From positions 124,001 to 188,000 of the forward strand of contig JAHJUE010000005.1 in NCBI GenBank assembly GCA_018829205.1: a DNA stretch of 64,000 bases, given 5' to 3'. This document shows positions 36,582 through 45,355 of the stretch, in pieces. The stretch is from Bacteroidota bacterium (GTDB lineage: Bacteria; Bacteroidota; Ignavibacteria; Ignavibacteriales; Melioribacteraceae). Every line of letters begins with the position of its first letter. Position 1 is the first letter of the stretch. Made by a program: the position numbers and the translations under genes. The notes below the pieces were generated by a model that worked only from the letters and a program-made list of their open reading frames with translations, had not been told where the DNA came from and searched no databases.

Positions 36582-38576
36582 ATGCAGATTCGAATTCTTT
36601 TGATATTTGTACTGGCTTCATTATTTGTTTCATCTTGCTCAACCCAAAAAGATATTGTTGTTGCCCGTTACGGCGATTATGTAATTCCGATGGATGAATT
36701 TAAAGACGCGTATGGTAAAAGTGTAGGGGGATTTGATAATGCCAAAGTTGATTCATTCGATAATTACAAAAATTTTCTGGATCTTTATGTAAATTATAAA
36801 ATGAAATTAAGAGACGCCGAAGTAAGAAATTTTGATAACGATATTGATCTTATCAACGAATATAATGATTACAAAAATAATGTTGGCGAATCTTATCTTA
36901 TTGAAAAAAACGTTGTTGCACCCGGATTAAAAAAACTATATGAACTGCGAAAAAATGAAGTTAGAGCAAGTCATATTCTTATTTCAATAAAAAATCAAAG
37001 CGAGGATGAAGCTTATAATAAAGCTAAAAGCATAATAGCCGAAATTAACAACGGAGCAAGTTTCGATTCACTAGCTAATGTTTATTCCGACGATACTTAT
37101 ACAAAGGCAAACGGCGGCGATGTATTCTATCTTGTAGCAGGCAGCATACTTCCTGATCTGGAGGATGCAATATATTCGCTGGAAGTCGGAGATATATCTC
37201 CCGAACCAGTAAAAACAAGGTTCGGATTTCACATTATCAAATTAACGGAAAAAATTAAATTCAGGCCTACAATTACGGCAAGTCATATTTTAGCAACCGT
37301 AAGGGATTCAAACAATGCCGTCGATTTTGAAAAATCACTTGATAAAATAAAAGATATAAAAACTAAGTTGGAAAATGGAGAGGACTTCGGCGAGCTTGCA
37401 AAAAATTATTCAGATGATAAAGGCAGCGCGGTAAACGGGGGCAGCCTCGGACCTTTTCAAAGAAGAACCATGGTCCGTCCATTTGATGAAGCTGCTTTCA
37501 AATTAAACATCGGCGAAGTTTCTGATATTGTTAAAACCGATTACGGCTATCATATTATTAAGGTTACCGATGAGCAGAAATATCCATCGTTTAATGAAGA
37601 CAGAGAAAATTTATTAAAATTATACAAACAAATAAGATATCCAATTGATCTGTCGAATTATATAAATTCATTAAAGGATCAGTTTAATTATATGTTAAAT
37701 ACTGGATTTATTGATTATTTGGATGAAATAAACGACACAGTTAAATTTGATTCGTTTTATTTTAATACTCAATTACATAAGTCGGTCGGCGATTCAACAA
37801 TTTTTAAATATGATAATCAAAAAGTTACATTTGATTCATTGGTTTCTTATGTATTAAGCGATAAACAATTTACAGGTAAGTTAATCAATAAATCATCTGT
37901 AATTCCTGCTGTTGATAAACTTTCCGAAAAACATATGATTATTAAAAAAGTATCTGTACTTGATGATGAAGATCCGGAATTCTCAAAACTTATGAGTGAT
38001 TATAAAAACGGATTATATATATTCAAAATTCAGGAAGAGGAAATCTGGAATAAAATTAACTTGGACTCAGCAAGAGTTTACGATTATTATAAACAAAACA
38101 GTGACAAATATTTTGTGCCTGATAGAGTTGATTATAGCGAAATCTTTATTAACGACAGCGTGAAAGCGTTTGCGATTTTTAAAGTTATACAGTCCGGAGG
38201 CAATTTTGAACAAATAGCCGAAAATGAAAACGACAGGCCGGCTCTTAAATCAAAGAAAGGAAGAGTTGGTATTGTTAATGCTGACCTAAATTCAATTTCT
38301 AAAAAAGCCTTTGAATTAAATGAACCCGGAAAAGTATATGGTCCTTATGAATATCCAGGCGGCGGATGGGCAATAATTAAACTGAATGAAAAATATCCGG
38401 CAGGTCCAAAACCATTCGAGGAATGCAAAGCGGAAGTAATGAGTGATTTTCAGGAAGTTGAAAGCAAAAGACTGGAAGAAGAATACTTGAATAAACTTAA
38501 TAGTTTGTATAACCCAATTAAAAATTATGATGAACTAAAAAATGTATTTGACAGGGCAGAAAATATTAATAATTAG
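36582..38576 (+). CDS. Lipoprotein with two parvulin-type isomerase domains
   Basis: This is a periplasmic folding factor of the PrsA/SurA kind. The signal peptide ends in the lipobox FVSSC with lipidated C19. Two rotamase (PpiC) domains follow, at about 125-225 ([10 protein letters not shown], then [13 protein letters not shown] and [13 protein letters not shown]) and 230-330 (TASHILATV, then [11 protein letters not shown] and [13 protein letters not shown]). About 330 further residues include a third, divergent rotamase-like section near 510-610 ([14 protein letters not shown]). AAGGAGGA precedes the ATG. The next lipoprotein gene overlaps its end by 35 bases. Confidence 0.9.
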   Translation: MQIRILLIFVLASLFVSSCSTQKDIVVARYGDYVIPMDEFKDAYGKSVGGFDNAKVDSFDNYKNFLDLYVNYKMKLRDAEVRNFDNDIDLINEYNDYKNNVGESYLIEKNVVAPGLKKLYELRKNEVRASHILISIKNQSEDEAYNKAKSIIAEINNGASFDSLANVYSDDTYTKANGGDVFYLVAGSILPDLEDAIYSLEVGDISPEPVKTRFGFHIIKLTEKIKFRPTITASHILATVRDSNNAVDFEKSLDKIKDIKTKLENGEDFGELAKNYSDDKGSAVNGGSLGPFQRRTMVRPFDEAAFKLNIGEVSDIVKTDYGYHIIKVTDEQKYPSFNEDRENLLKLYKQIRYPIDLSNYINSLKDQFNYMLNTGFIDYLDEINDTVKFDSFYFNTQLHKSVGDSTIFKYDNQKVTFDSLVSYVLSDKQFTGKLINKSSVIPAVDKLSEKHMIIKKVSVLDDEDPEFSKLMSDYKNGLYIFKIQEEEIWNKINLDSARVYDYYKQNSDKYFVPDRVDYSEIFINDSVKAFAIFKVIQSGGNFEQIAENENDRPALKSKKGRVGIVNADLNSISKKAFELNEPGKVYGPYEYPGGGWAIIKLNEKYPAGPKPFEECKAEVMSDFQEVESKRLEEEYLNKLNSLYNPIKNYDELKNVFDRAENINN

Positions 38577-39372
38577 TTTGGCTATTTCTTTTTTTTCAAT
38601 TTTGGCGTGCGAAGAGAAAAAACAAACTCAGGAGTATGTTGCTAAAGTCGGGAATAAAATTTTAACCAAGGAAGGTTTGAAAAATTATTTATCCCAGGAT
38701 AAATACGGGAATAAATTCAAAAATGAATTTATAAGAGAATGGATTGATGAGGAACTATTGTTTCTTGAAGCTGAAAATAATGAGGTAACAGATTCAAAAA
38801 GTTATTTAAGTTTAATGGAGACTGCGAAAAAACAAATCGCATCTTCAATTTTACTTAACGGCTATTTCGAAGATAATTTTTCTAAACCTTCTGAAAGTCA
38901 GTTAAAAATTTACTATGAATCAATAAAAGATAATTTCATTTCAACGGATGATTCTTATCTGTTAAATATTATTGAGTTTGATAATGAACAGAACGCTGAG
39001 GATTTTAGAAACATAGCCTTGCAGAGCGACTGGCAAAATACAATAAACATATTTGCAAACGACAGCGCATTAATTCAAAAGAGTGAAAATTCGTTTTATT
39101 ACGGTTATAATTTGTCACCTCTCGAATTAAGCAGAACTGTAAAAGCATTAAATCCGGGTGAAATTAGTCTTGTTCTTCAAAAGGAACCGTCCCTATTTAC
39201 AGTTGTTCAAATGGTCAAAGTGATAAATAAAAACACTTATTTGGATTATGATCTTGTAAAAGATCAGGTTAAAGAAATATATTATTTTGAGAAAAGAAAA
39301 GAATTGTTAAATAAATATTTGCATCAGTTGTATTCAAAGTATAATGTGGAATTAAATAAGGTAGATGAATGA
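38542..39372 (+). CDS. Lipoprotein related to SurA/PrsA N-terminal domains
   Basis: The 276 residues begin with a signal peptide ending in FSILAC (C23). They then show [20 protein letters not shown], the kind of segment that opens SurA chaperone domains, followed by a helical region and a diverged rotamase-like part. The isomerase signature (SHIL, GGxLG) is absent, so it is probably a chaperone-only relative. Its ATG lies inside the preceding gene (35-base overlap); a TTG at 38548 is an alternative start. It ends four bases into the surA start, so the three genes are translationally linked. Confidence 0.8.
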   Translation: MYLTGQKILIISLAISFFSILACEEKKQTQEYVAKVGNKILTKEGLKNYLSQDKYGNKFKNEFIREWIDEELLFLEAENNEVTDSKSYLSLMETAKKQIASSILLNGYFEDNFSKPSESQLKIYYESIKDNFISTDDSYLLNIIEFDNEQNAEDFRNIALQSDWQNTINIFANDSALIQKSENSFYYGYNLSPLELSRTVKALNPGEISLVLQKEPSLFTVVQMVKVINKNTYLDYDLVKDQVKEIYYFEKRKELLNKYLHQLYSKYNVELNKVDE

Positions 39373-40637
39373 AAAAAATATTAAGTGTTTTCTTTTTACT
39401 GCTCGGCACTCTAAATGCGCAGGAAGTTCTTGATAAAGTAATTGCAGTTATTGATAATGAAATAATTTTAAAATCGGAATTAGAATACAGAGTTTCTCTT
39501 GAAGCCGCACAGCGGAATTTGGATCCTTCCAACAAAGATTTTCGTAAAAGTGTTCTTGACGCAATGATTGATGAAAAGCTGCTTTTTGCTCAGGCTGAAA
39601 TTGATTCTATTGAAGTACAGGACTCCGAAATTGAACAGCAGATGGATTATCAGATAAACCTGTTTATTCAGCAGTTCGGATCAAGAGAAAGAGTTGAGCA
39701 GGTTTACGGAATGAGCATTGATAAAATTAAAAGAGAACTTAAAGATGACGTCCGTAAAAACTTAATGGCTCAAAAAGTTCAGCAGAAAAATTTTGCCGAA
39801 ATAGAAGTATCCGATAGAGAAGTAAGTGAATTTTTCGAAACTTATAAAGATTCACTTGGATTAATTCCTGAAAGATTTAAAGTTTCTCACATTTTTATAA
39901 ATCCTATTGCATCAGATAGAATAAAAGCAGAATCAAAACAATTTGCAAAGAGTTTGCTGGATTCATTAAACAGCGGTGCGGACTTTGCGGAACTTGCTAA
40001 AAAGTATTCTGCTGATCCCGGCAGCGCCGCAGAAGGCGGTGATCTAGGTTATGTTAAAAGAGGTGTATTTTATCCTGAATTTGAATCAGTAGCGTTTTCT
40101 TTAAAACCGGGAGAAACTTCGGGTATTGTTGAATCGCCGGTTGGTTTCCATATTATTAGATTGATTGATAGACGCGGCGAATCAATAAGAGCCAGACATA
40201 TTCTTATAAAACCTAAAAACGATGATGAAGCCGATCTTAAATCGATTGAATTCCTTACTGAAATCCGCGACAGTATTCAGAGAGGTTTTAACACTTTTGA
40301 ATATTACGCAAAAAATTACAGCGATGATAAACAAACTAGCAGCTTCGGCGGTGAACTAGGAACATTTGAAGTCAGTCAGCTTGATAAAAGCCTTCTTGAT
40401 ATAATTTATAAACTTGAGGTCGGTCAAATTAGTCCTCCAAAAAGACTTACGATTGATAAAGATAATTACGGATTTCATATTGTGAAATTGTTATCAAGAA
40501 AAAAAGAACATAGACCGGCATTTGACGAAGATTATGATGAAATAAAACAACTCGCTCAATATAGCAAACGTCAAAAGCTTTACAGCAAGTGGATGGATAA
40601 AGTCAGGAAAAACATTTACTGGGAAGTAAGAAACTAA
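39369..40637 (+). CDS. surA: Periplasmic chaperone and prolyl isomerase SurA
   Basis: SurA escorts outer-membrane proteins through the periplasm. The 422 residues start with a signal peptide (cleavage after LNAQ) and the hallmark VLDKVIAVIDNEIILKSELE. A helical chaperone module continues to about 165. Two rotamase domains follow, about 170-270 (FKVSHIFINP, AAEGGDLGYVKRG, SPVGFHIIRLIDR) and 275-385 (IRARHILIKP, GGELGTFE, GFHIVKLL). The C-terminal helix completes the chaperone part. It overlaps the upstream lipoprotein gene by four bases and precedes the MoxR gene by 10 nt. Confidence 0.95.
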   Translation: MKKILSVFFLLLGTLNAQEVLDKVIAVIDNEIILKSELEYRVSLEAAQRNLDPSNKDFRKSVLDAMIDEKLLFAQAEIDSIEVQDSEIEQQMDYQINLFIQQFGSRERVEQVYGMSIDKIKRELKDDVRKNLMAQKVQQKNFAEIEVSDREVSEFFETYKDSLGLIPERFKVSHIFINPIASDRIKAESKQFAKSLLDSLNSGADFAELAKKYSADPGSAAEGGDLGYVKRGVFYPEFESVAFSLKPGETSGIVESPVGFHIIRLIDRRGESIRARHILIKPKNDDEADLKSIEFLTEIRDSIQRGFNTFEYYAKNYSDDKQTSSFGGELGTFEVSQLDKSLLDIIYKLEVGQISPPKRLTIDKDNYGFHIVKLLSRKKEHRPAFDEDYDEIKQLAQYSKRQKLYSKWMDKVRKNIYWEVRN

Positions 40638-40647
40638 AGGGACTAAT

Positions 40648-41646
40648 TTGACAGAAAAAAAAATTAACGGCGATGATGTACAGCTTGTTGCAAAACTAAG
40701 CGATACAATTAAAATTATAAAAAAAGAAATTGCGAAAGTAATTGTCGGGCAGGATGATATAATTGATAAATTATTAATCAGTCTGCTTTCAAGAGGTCAT
40801 TGCCTGCTTATCGGTGTTCCCGGATTAGCTAAAACGCTTCTTATCAAAACTCTTTCCGAAGTGCTTGATCTTAAATTTAACAGGATTCAATTTACTCCCG
40901 ATTTAATGCCGGGCGATATTACAGGCACGGAAATTATTGAAGAAGATCAATCAACAAAACAAAGGTCATTCAGATTTATTAAAGGTCCGATATTCGCTAA
41001 CATTATTTTAGCCGATGAAATAAACAGAACGCCTCCTAAAACGCAGGCGGCCTTACTCGAAGCTATGCAGGAACACAAAGTTACCGCCGCAGGAGTCACT
41101 TATACGTTGGAAGAACCTTTCTTCGTGCTTGCTACTCAAAACCCAATTGAACAGGAAGGTACATATCCGCTGCCTGAAGCTCAGCTGGATAGATTTATGT
41201 TTAATCTATGGCTGGATTATCCGACTTATGAGGAAGAAATTGAAATTATTAAATCTACTACAAGTGAATATAAGGCGGATCTTAAAAAGGTTTTATCGGC
41301 CGAGGATTTAAGTATTTTTCAAAATTTGGTAAGAAGAGTCCCTGTTGCAGATAATGTTATTGAATATGCAGTAAAAACAATTAATTCAACCAGACCGGGT
41401 TACAACGCAAATGATGAATACGTAACACAATGGGTAAATTGGGGAGCCGGTCCGCGTGCTTCGCAGTTCTTGATTTTAGCAGCTAAAACTAAATGCATTA
41501 TTGAAGGAAGATTTACCCCTAATATTGATGACGTTAAAAGCGTTATTATACCAGTATTAAGACATAGAATAATTCCCAATTTTAATGCAGAAGCGGAAGG
41601 AATTTCATCGGTTGATATCATAAAAAAATTACTTGAGAAAAATTGA
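40648..41646 (+). CDS. MoxR-family AAA+ ATPase
   Basis: MoxR ATPases are chaperone-like enzymes often working with von Willebrand A-domain proteins. The 332 residues contain Walker A GVPGLAKT, the conserved FTPDLMPGDITGTE, Walker B ILADEINRTPPKTQAALLEA, the sensor ATQNPIEQEGTYPLPEAQLD and the arginine-finger region. The usual DUF58 and VWA partners are not adjacent. Here it follows surA by 10 nt and overlaps the capA-like gene by three to four bases. The start is TTG at 40648 with AAAGGGA upstream. Its job in this envelope operon is open. Confidence 0.93.
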   Translation: MTEKKINGDDVQLVAKLSDTIKIIKKEIAKVIVGQDDIIDKLLISLLSRGHCLLIGVPGLAKTLLIKTLSEVLDLKFNRIQFTPDLMPGDITGTEIIEEDQSTKQRSFRFIKGPIFANIILADEINRTPPKTQAALLEAMQEHKVTAAGVTYTLEEPFFVLATQNPIEQEGTYPLPEAQLDRFMFNLWLDYPTYEEEIEIIKSTTSEYKADLKKVLSAEDLSIFQNLVRRVPVADNVIEYAVKTINSTRPGYNANDEYVTQWVNWGAGPRASQFLILAAKTKCIIEGRFTPNIDDVKSVIIPVLRHRIIPNFNAEAEGISSVDIIKKLLEKN

Positions 41647-42719
41647 TTTTAAATTTTACCTTATATAAAAAATTATTAATACTATTCTTATTTGTATTCC
41701 TAAATGTTTCTTTATTTTCACAAGAAATTAGTCCATCCAAAATAGATACAATTTCATTAATTGCTGTCGGCGATATAATGATGGGGACCGATTTCCCACG
41801 GAATTTATTGCCTCCCAATAACGGTAGAAATTTATTAAAAGGAGTTGAACACATACTGATGTCGGCCGATATCACTTTCGGAAATCTTGAAGGTGTTTTG
41901 CTTGACGGTGGTATACCAAGAAAAGAATGTAAAGATACTACCACATGTTATATTTTTAGAACTCCGACCAGGTATGCCGAAAATTTAAAGAACTCGGGAT
42001 TTGACGTTATGAGTTTGTCGAACAATCACTCTAATGATTTCGGAGATACGGGAAGAGTTACATCAAGAAAAGCGTTAACCGATTACGGAATTAAATATGC
42101 GGGAATTAAAGATGAGATTGTTTTCCTAAATATAAAGAATAAAAGAATCGGGGTAATTGCGTTTTCAATTAGCGAGGATTGTTATTCAATACTTGATATT
42201 TCTAAAGCTCAAGATGAAATTCGAAAGCTTAACAGTTTATGCGATATAACAATTGTTTCATTTCACGGCGGCGCTGAAGGAGAAGATACCAAACATGTAG
42301 CAGGTGAAAATGAAATAATGTTCGAAGAAGATAGAGGCAACGTTTTAGTATTTGCACGCGCTGTTGTTGACGCGGGAGCTGATATAGTTATCGGACACGG
42401 ACCTCATGTACCGAGGGCGATTGAATTGTATAAAGATAGACTAATTGCCTACAGCCTAGGTAATTTTTGCACTTACAGAGGCTTCAGTATTCTTGATTCT
42501 AGAGGAATAGCCCCGATAATAAAAATTAATTTTGACGATACCGGTAAATTTATTAACGGAGAAATTATTTCAGCTAAGCAATTAAGGCCGGGAGGAACTG
42601 TTCTTGATAAGAAAAACAGGGCCTTAAAACTTATAACAAAACTGACAAACGAAGATTTTCCCGGGACAAATTTACTAATTGATAGTTCAGGTTATTTTGA
42701 AAGAAAAAAAACTAAATAG
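41643..42719 (+). CDS. CapA-family protein (metallophosphatase-like)
   Basis: CapA proteins have a calcineurin-like metallophosphatase fold and are linked to poly-gamma-glutamate capsules, though many members act elsewhere. The 358 residues begin with a signal peptide (about 1-27, LFLFVFLNVSLFSQ). They show the fold's metal motifs AVGDIMMG, GNLEGVLLDGG, SLSNNHSNDFG, SFHGGAEG and IGHGPHVPRAIE. No capBC genes are nearby, so capsule synthesis is not supported. The TTG start overlaps the TGA of the MoxR gene (TTGA). Confidence 0.88.
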   Translation: MILNFTLYKKLLILFLFVFLNVSLFSQEISPSKIDTISLIAVGDIMMGTDFPRNLLPPNNGRNLLKGVEHILMSADITFGNLEGVLLDGGIPRKECKDTTTCYIFRTPTRYAENLKNSGFDVMSLSNNHSNDFGDTGRVTSRKALTDYGIKYAGIKDEIVFLNIKNKRIGVIAFSISEDCYSILDISKAQDEIRKLNSLCDITIVSFHGGAEGEDTKHVAGENEIMFEEDRGNVLVFARAVVDAGADIVIGHGPHVPRAIELYKDRLIAYSLGNFCTYRGFSILDSRGIAPIIKINFDDTGKFINGEIISAKQLRPGGTVLDKKNRALKLITKLTNEDFPGTNLLIDSSGYFERKKTK

Positions 42720-42726
42720 AATTCCT

Positions 42727-43974
42727 ATGATCACATTTAATAAAGTATTTATTTATCTACTTATTTCCGCGGCCTCTATTCTTACCTTTGTTTCATGTGA
42801 AGGTGTTGAATTAAATCCTGAAAATACCGTCAACATTGCTCAGATTAATGAATATGGTATATTGGCCGATTCATTAATTGAATTCCAAAACGAAGTAAAA
42901 AAGAATGAAACCCTAACCGATATATTTTTACCGTTTAATATTTCATATAACGAAATTTATAACCTTGTTCAAAATTCCAAAGGAGTATTTGATGTTAGGA
43001 AAATTAAACCAGGCGATAAATATACCTTTTACGTATCTAATGATTCCTCAAAATCTGTTAAATATTTTGTATATGAAGAAGACGCGATAAATTATTGTGT
43101 ATTTGATTTGAGAGATTCAGTAAATATTTATAAAGCAAAAAAAGAAGTAATTACAAAGGAGAGATTAACAAACGGTACAATAGAACACTCATTATATTAT
43201 TGTCTTGAAAAACAGAATGCCGATCCAAATCTTGCGTTAAAATTATCTGATGTTTTTGCATGGGCAATTGATTTTTATTCAATTCAAAAAGGGGATAATT
43301 TTAAAGTACTTTATGATGAAATTTATGTAGCTGACAAATTTTACGGAGTTGGCAGAATAAAAGGAGCGTATTTTAATCATAAAGGAAAAGATTTTCTCGC
43401 ATACTTTTTTGAAAATGAGAATGAAAAAGATTATTTTGATGAAAACGGAAACAGTCTCAAAAAAGCATTTCTTAAAGCTCCTTTAAAATTTTCTAGAATC
43501 AGCTCAAAATTTAGTCCCAGCAGACTGCACCCGGTTCTAAAAATAAGAAGACCGCATTTAGGTGTTGATTTTGCGGCTCCTTCAGGCACGCCAATACTTT
43601 CTATTGGCGACGGAATCGTTACAACAGTGGCACGTAATTCCGGCAGCGGTAAATACGTAAAAATAAAACATAATTCTGTTTATTCAACAGGTTACCTGCA
43701 TATGTCAAGGTTTGCCGTTGGTATTAAGCCGGGCGTTAAAGTAAGACAGGGTGATGTAATCGGATATGTCGGAAGTACCGGCCTTTCTTCAGGTCCGCAT
43801 GTGGACCTAAGATTTTGGAAAAACGGGCACCTTGTAAATTTTTTAAAAGAAGAATTCCCTCCTTCAAAACCTATTGACAGTAAATATAAAGAAGAATTTT
43901 TACAGCTTAGAGACCATATAAGTTCGAAATTATTTTCCGCCGATTCGTCAATAACACAAGTCGCAATTAATTAA
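42727..43974 (+). CDS. M23-type peptidase lipoprotein with altered metal site
   Basis: This is a predicted cell-wall-associated lipoprotein of the M23/LytM kind. A start at 42727 gives a signal peptide ending in TFVSC, so I prefer it over an in-frame ATG at 42679 that would add 16 polar residues and overlap capA. A long N-terminal section resembles OapA/LysM-adjacent parts. The M23 domain (about the last 160 residues) has the first motif HLGVDFAAPSGTP and the LHM motif in STGYLHMSRF. The second zinc motif reads SSGPHVDLRFW, so the usual HxH is HxD. It may bind metal differently or act as a non-catalytic activator. Confidence 0.87.
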   Translation: MITFNKVFIYLLISAASILTFVSCEGVELNPENTVNIAQINEYGILADSLIEFQNEVKKNETLTDIFLPFNISYNEIYNLVQNSKGVFDVRKIKPGDKYTFYVSNDSSKSVKYFVYEEDAINYCVFDLRDSVNIYKAKKEVITKERLTNGTIEHSLYYCLEKQNADPNLALKLSDVFAWAIDFYSIQKGDNFKVLYDEIYVADKFYGVGRIKGAYFNHKGKDFLAYFFENENEKDYFDENGNSLKKAFLKAPLKFSRISSKFSPSRLHPVLKIRRPHLGVDFAAPSGTPILSIGDGIVTTVARNSGSGKYVKIKHNSVYSTGYLHMSRFAVGIKPGVKVRQGDVIGYVGSTGLSSGPHVDLRFWKNGHLVNFLKEEFPPSKPIDSKYKEEFLQLRDHISSKLFSADSSITQVAIN

Positions 43975-43984
43975 TAAAAAAATG

Positions 43985-44033
43985 CTTGACATTTCCATTT
44001 CTTAAATCGTATATTTGCGATATACGATTTAAG
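43985..44033 (+). promoter_or_regulatory. arsR promoter with overlapping 14-bp-arm palindromic operator
   Basis: A perfect inverted repeat has arms at 44001-44014 (CTTAAATCGTATAT) and 44020-44033 (ATATACGATTTAAG) around TTGCG. Inside it lies TATATTTG (44010-44017), an exact Bacteroidota -7 element, and CTTGACA stands 21 bases upstream. The right arm also reaches the ribosome binding site AAGGAG. An ArsR dimer bound here would block RNA polymerase, and arsenite would release it. Confidence 0.8.
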
Positions 44034-44043
44034 GAGATTTGTT

Positions 44044-44361
44044 ATGGCCAAAACAAAAACAGAAAATTTCAGTGATGAGGTTATCAATCTTGCTGAAATT
44101 GCAAAAGCTCTCGCGCACCCTGCGAGGATTAAAATACTCCAGATTTTAACTCAAAATAATTCGTGTATCACCGGTGAACTTGTTGAGCTGCTGCCGATTG
44201 CGCAGTCGACGGTCTCTCAGCATTTAAATGAGTTAAAAAAAGTAGGTCTGATTAAGGGCGAAACAGACGGGCCTAAAACATGTTACTGTGTAAACAACAA
44301 AAACATGGAAGCAGTAAAAAATAAATTCACAAAACTTTTTACATCAATTTGTAAATGTTAA
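44044..44361 (+). CDS. arsR: ArsR-family metalloregulatory repressor
   Basis: The 105 residues form a winged-helix repressor: [20 protein letters not shown], then [20 protein letters not shown] (recognition helix), [20 protein letters not shown]. Metal-type cysteines are C38 or so in SCITGEL, the C of KTCYCV and the C-terminal CKC pair. They are placed unlike the ELCVCDL site of E. coli ArsR, so the arsenite site is probably of the C-terminal kind. It lies 12 nt before arsM and directly below a palindromic operator. Confidence 0.9.
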   Translation: MAKTKTENFSDEVINLAEIAKALAHPARIKILQILTQNNSCITGELVELLPIAQSTVSQHLNELKKVGLIKGETDGPKTCYCVNNKNMEAVKNKFTKLFTSICKC

Positions 44362-44373
44362 TTAGGAGAAAAA

Positions 44374-45255
44374 ATGGAAACCAAAGAAGAATTAATAAAA
44401 AACAATACAACATCCTGTTGTGCTCCATCATGCTGCGGAGGAGAGACAAACAATGCGGCTGATAACCAAAATCCAAATGAAATAAAAGAAATTGTTAAAG
44501 AAAAATATTCGGAAATTGCAAAGAAGGAAAACGTATCGGGCTGCTGCGGTACTTCAAACAAGGTTATTGATTATACAATTTTCAGCGACGATTACAAGAA
44601 ACTCGACGGCTACGTTGCCGATGCAGATTTAGGTTTGGGCTGCGGAATACCGACAGAATTCGCCGGTATTAAAAAAGGAGATACTGTAGTTGATCTTGGC
44701 TCCGGAGCGGGAAATGATATATTCGTTGCTCGCTCTTTTACAGGTGAAGAAGGAAAACTTATTGGAGTAGACTTTACCGAAGAAATGATTTCGAAAGCGA
44801 ATAGAAACAAAGCCAAAACCGGATTTTCAAATATTGAATTTAAACTTGGCGAAATTGAAGACATGCCTGTGGACTCAGATTCTGTAGATGTTGTTATTAG
44901 TAATTGTGTTCTAAATCTTGTCCCCAATAAGAACAAAGCCTTCGCAGAAATTTACAGGGTTCTTAAAACAGGCGCGCACTTTTGTGTATCGGATGTAGTA
45001 CTCAAAGGTGAATTACCGGATGGACTAAAAAAATCGGCGGCTATGTATGCCGGTTGTGTTTCAGGCGCTTTGCAGCAGGAAGATTATTTAAGAATAATTG
45101 AAGAGAACGGATTTAAAAATATAGAAATCAAAAAAACTAAAGTTATTGAATTACCTGATGAGGTTTTGGAAGATTTCTTAAATAAGAATGAGATTGCCGA
45201 ATTCAGAAAAAATCAAACCGGAATATTCAGTATTACCGTTGTCGGTACTAAATAA
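44374..45255 (+). CDS. arsM: Arsenite methyltransferase
   Basis: ArsM methylates arsenite with S-adenosylmethionine. The 293 residues have SAM motif I VVDLGSGAGND (about 105-115) and the three catalytic cysteines at C90 (LGLGCGIPTEFA), C178 (ISNCVLNL) and C228 (YAGCVSGA). The last two are 50 apart, as in characterised algal ArsM. An extra N-terminal segment is rich in cysteine pairs (CC at 15-16, 20-21 and 57-58), probably for arsenic capture. AGGAGA precedes the ATG. No arsenate reductase or efflux pump is adjacent. Confidence 0.93.
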   Translation: METKEELIKNNTTSCCAPSCCGGETNNAADNQNPNEIKEIVKEKYSEIAKKENVSGCCGTSNKVIDYTIFSDDYKKLDGYVADADLGLGCGIPTEFAGIKKGDTVVDLGSGAGNDIFVARSFTGEEGKLIGVDFTEEMISKANRNKAKTGFSNIEFKLGEIEDMPVDSDSVDVVISNCVLNLVPNKNKAFAEIYRVLKTGAHFCVSDVVLKGELPDGLKKSAAMYAGCVSGALQQEDYLRIIEENGFKNIEIKKTKVIELPDEVLEDFLNKNEIAEFRKNQTGIFSITVVGTK

Positions 45256-45268
45256 GAACATACTAATT

Positions 45269-45325
45269 AGAGTAAGAAATGATTAAGAAATTAAACCGCT
45301 TTTTTCTTAAATCATTTCTTACTCT
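45269..45325. terminator. Long inverted repeat between convergent arsM and 2-oxoglutarate dehydrogenase
   Basis: AGAGTAAGAAATGATTAAGAA-type sequence at 45269-45290 pairs with its complement at 45303-45325 with a single bulged base, giving a helix of about 22 bp with a 12-nt loop. It lies between two converging genes and has A and T runs on both sides, so it can end transcription in both directions. Confidence 0.75.
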
Positions 45326-45355
45326 TAAAATTATACTAGATCAAATTTATCATAA

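Noticed and set aside
41643-42719. Capsule (poly-gamma-glutamate) biosynthesis locus
   Set aside because: Only a CapA-like protein is present; there are no capB, capC or ligase genes, and CapA homologues occur widely outside capsule loci.
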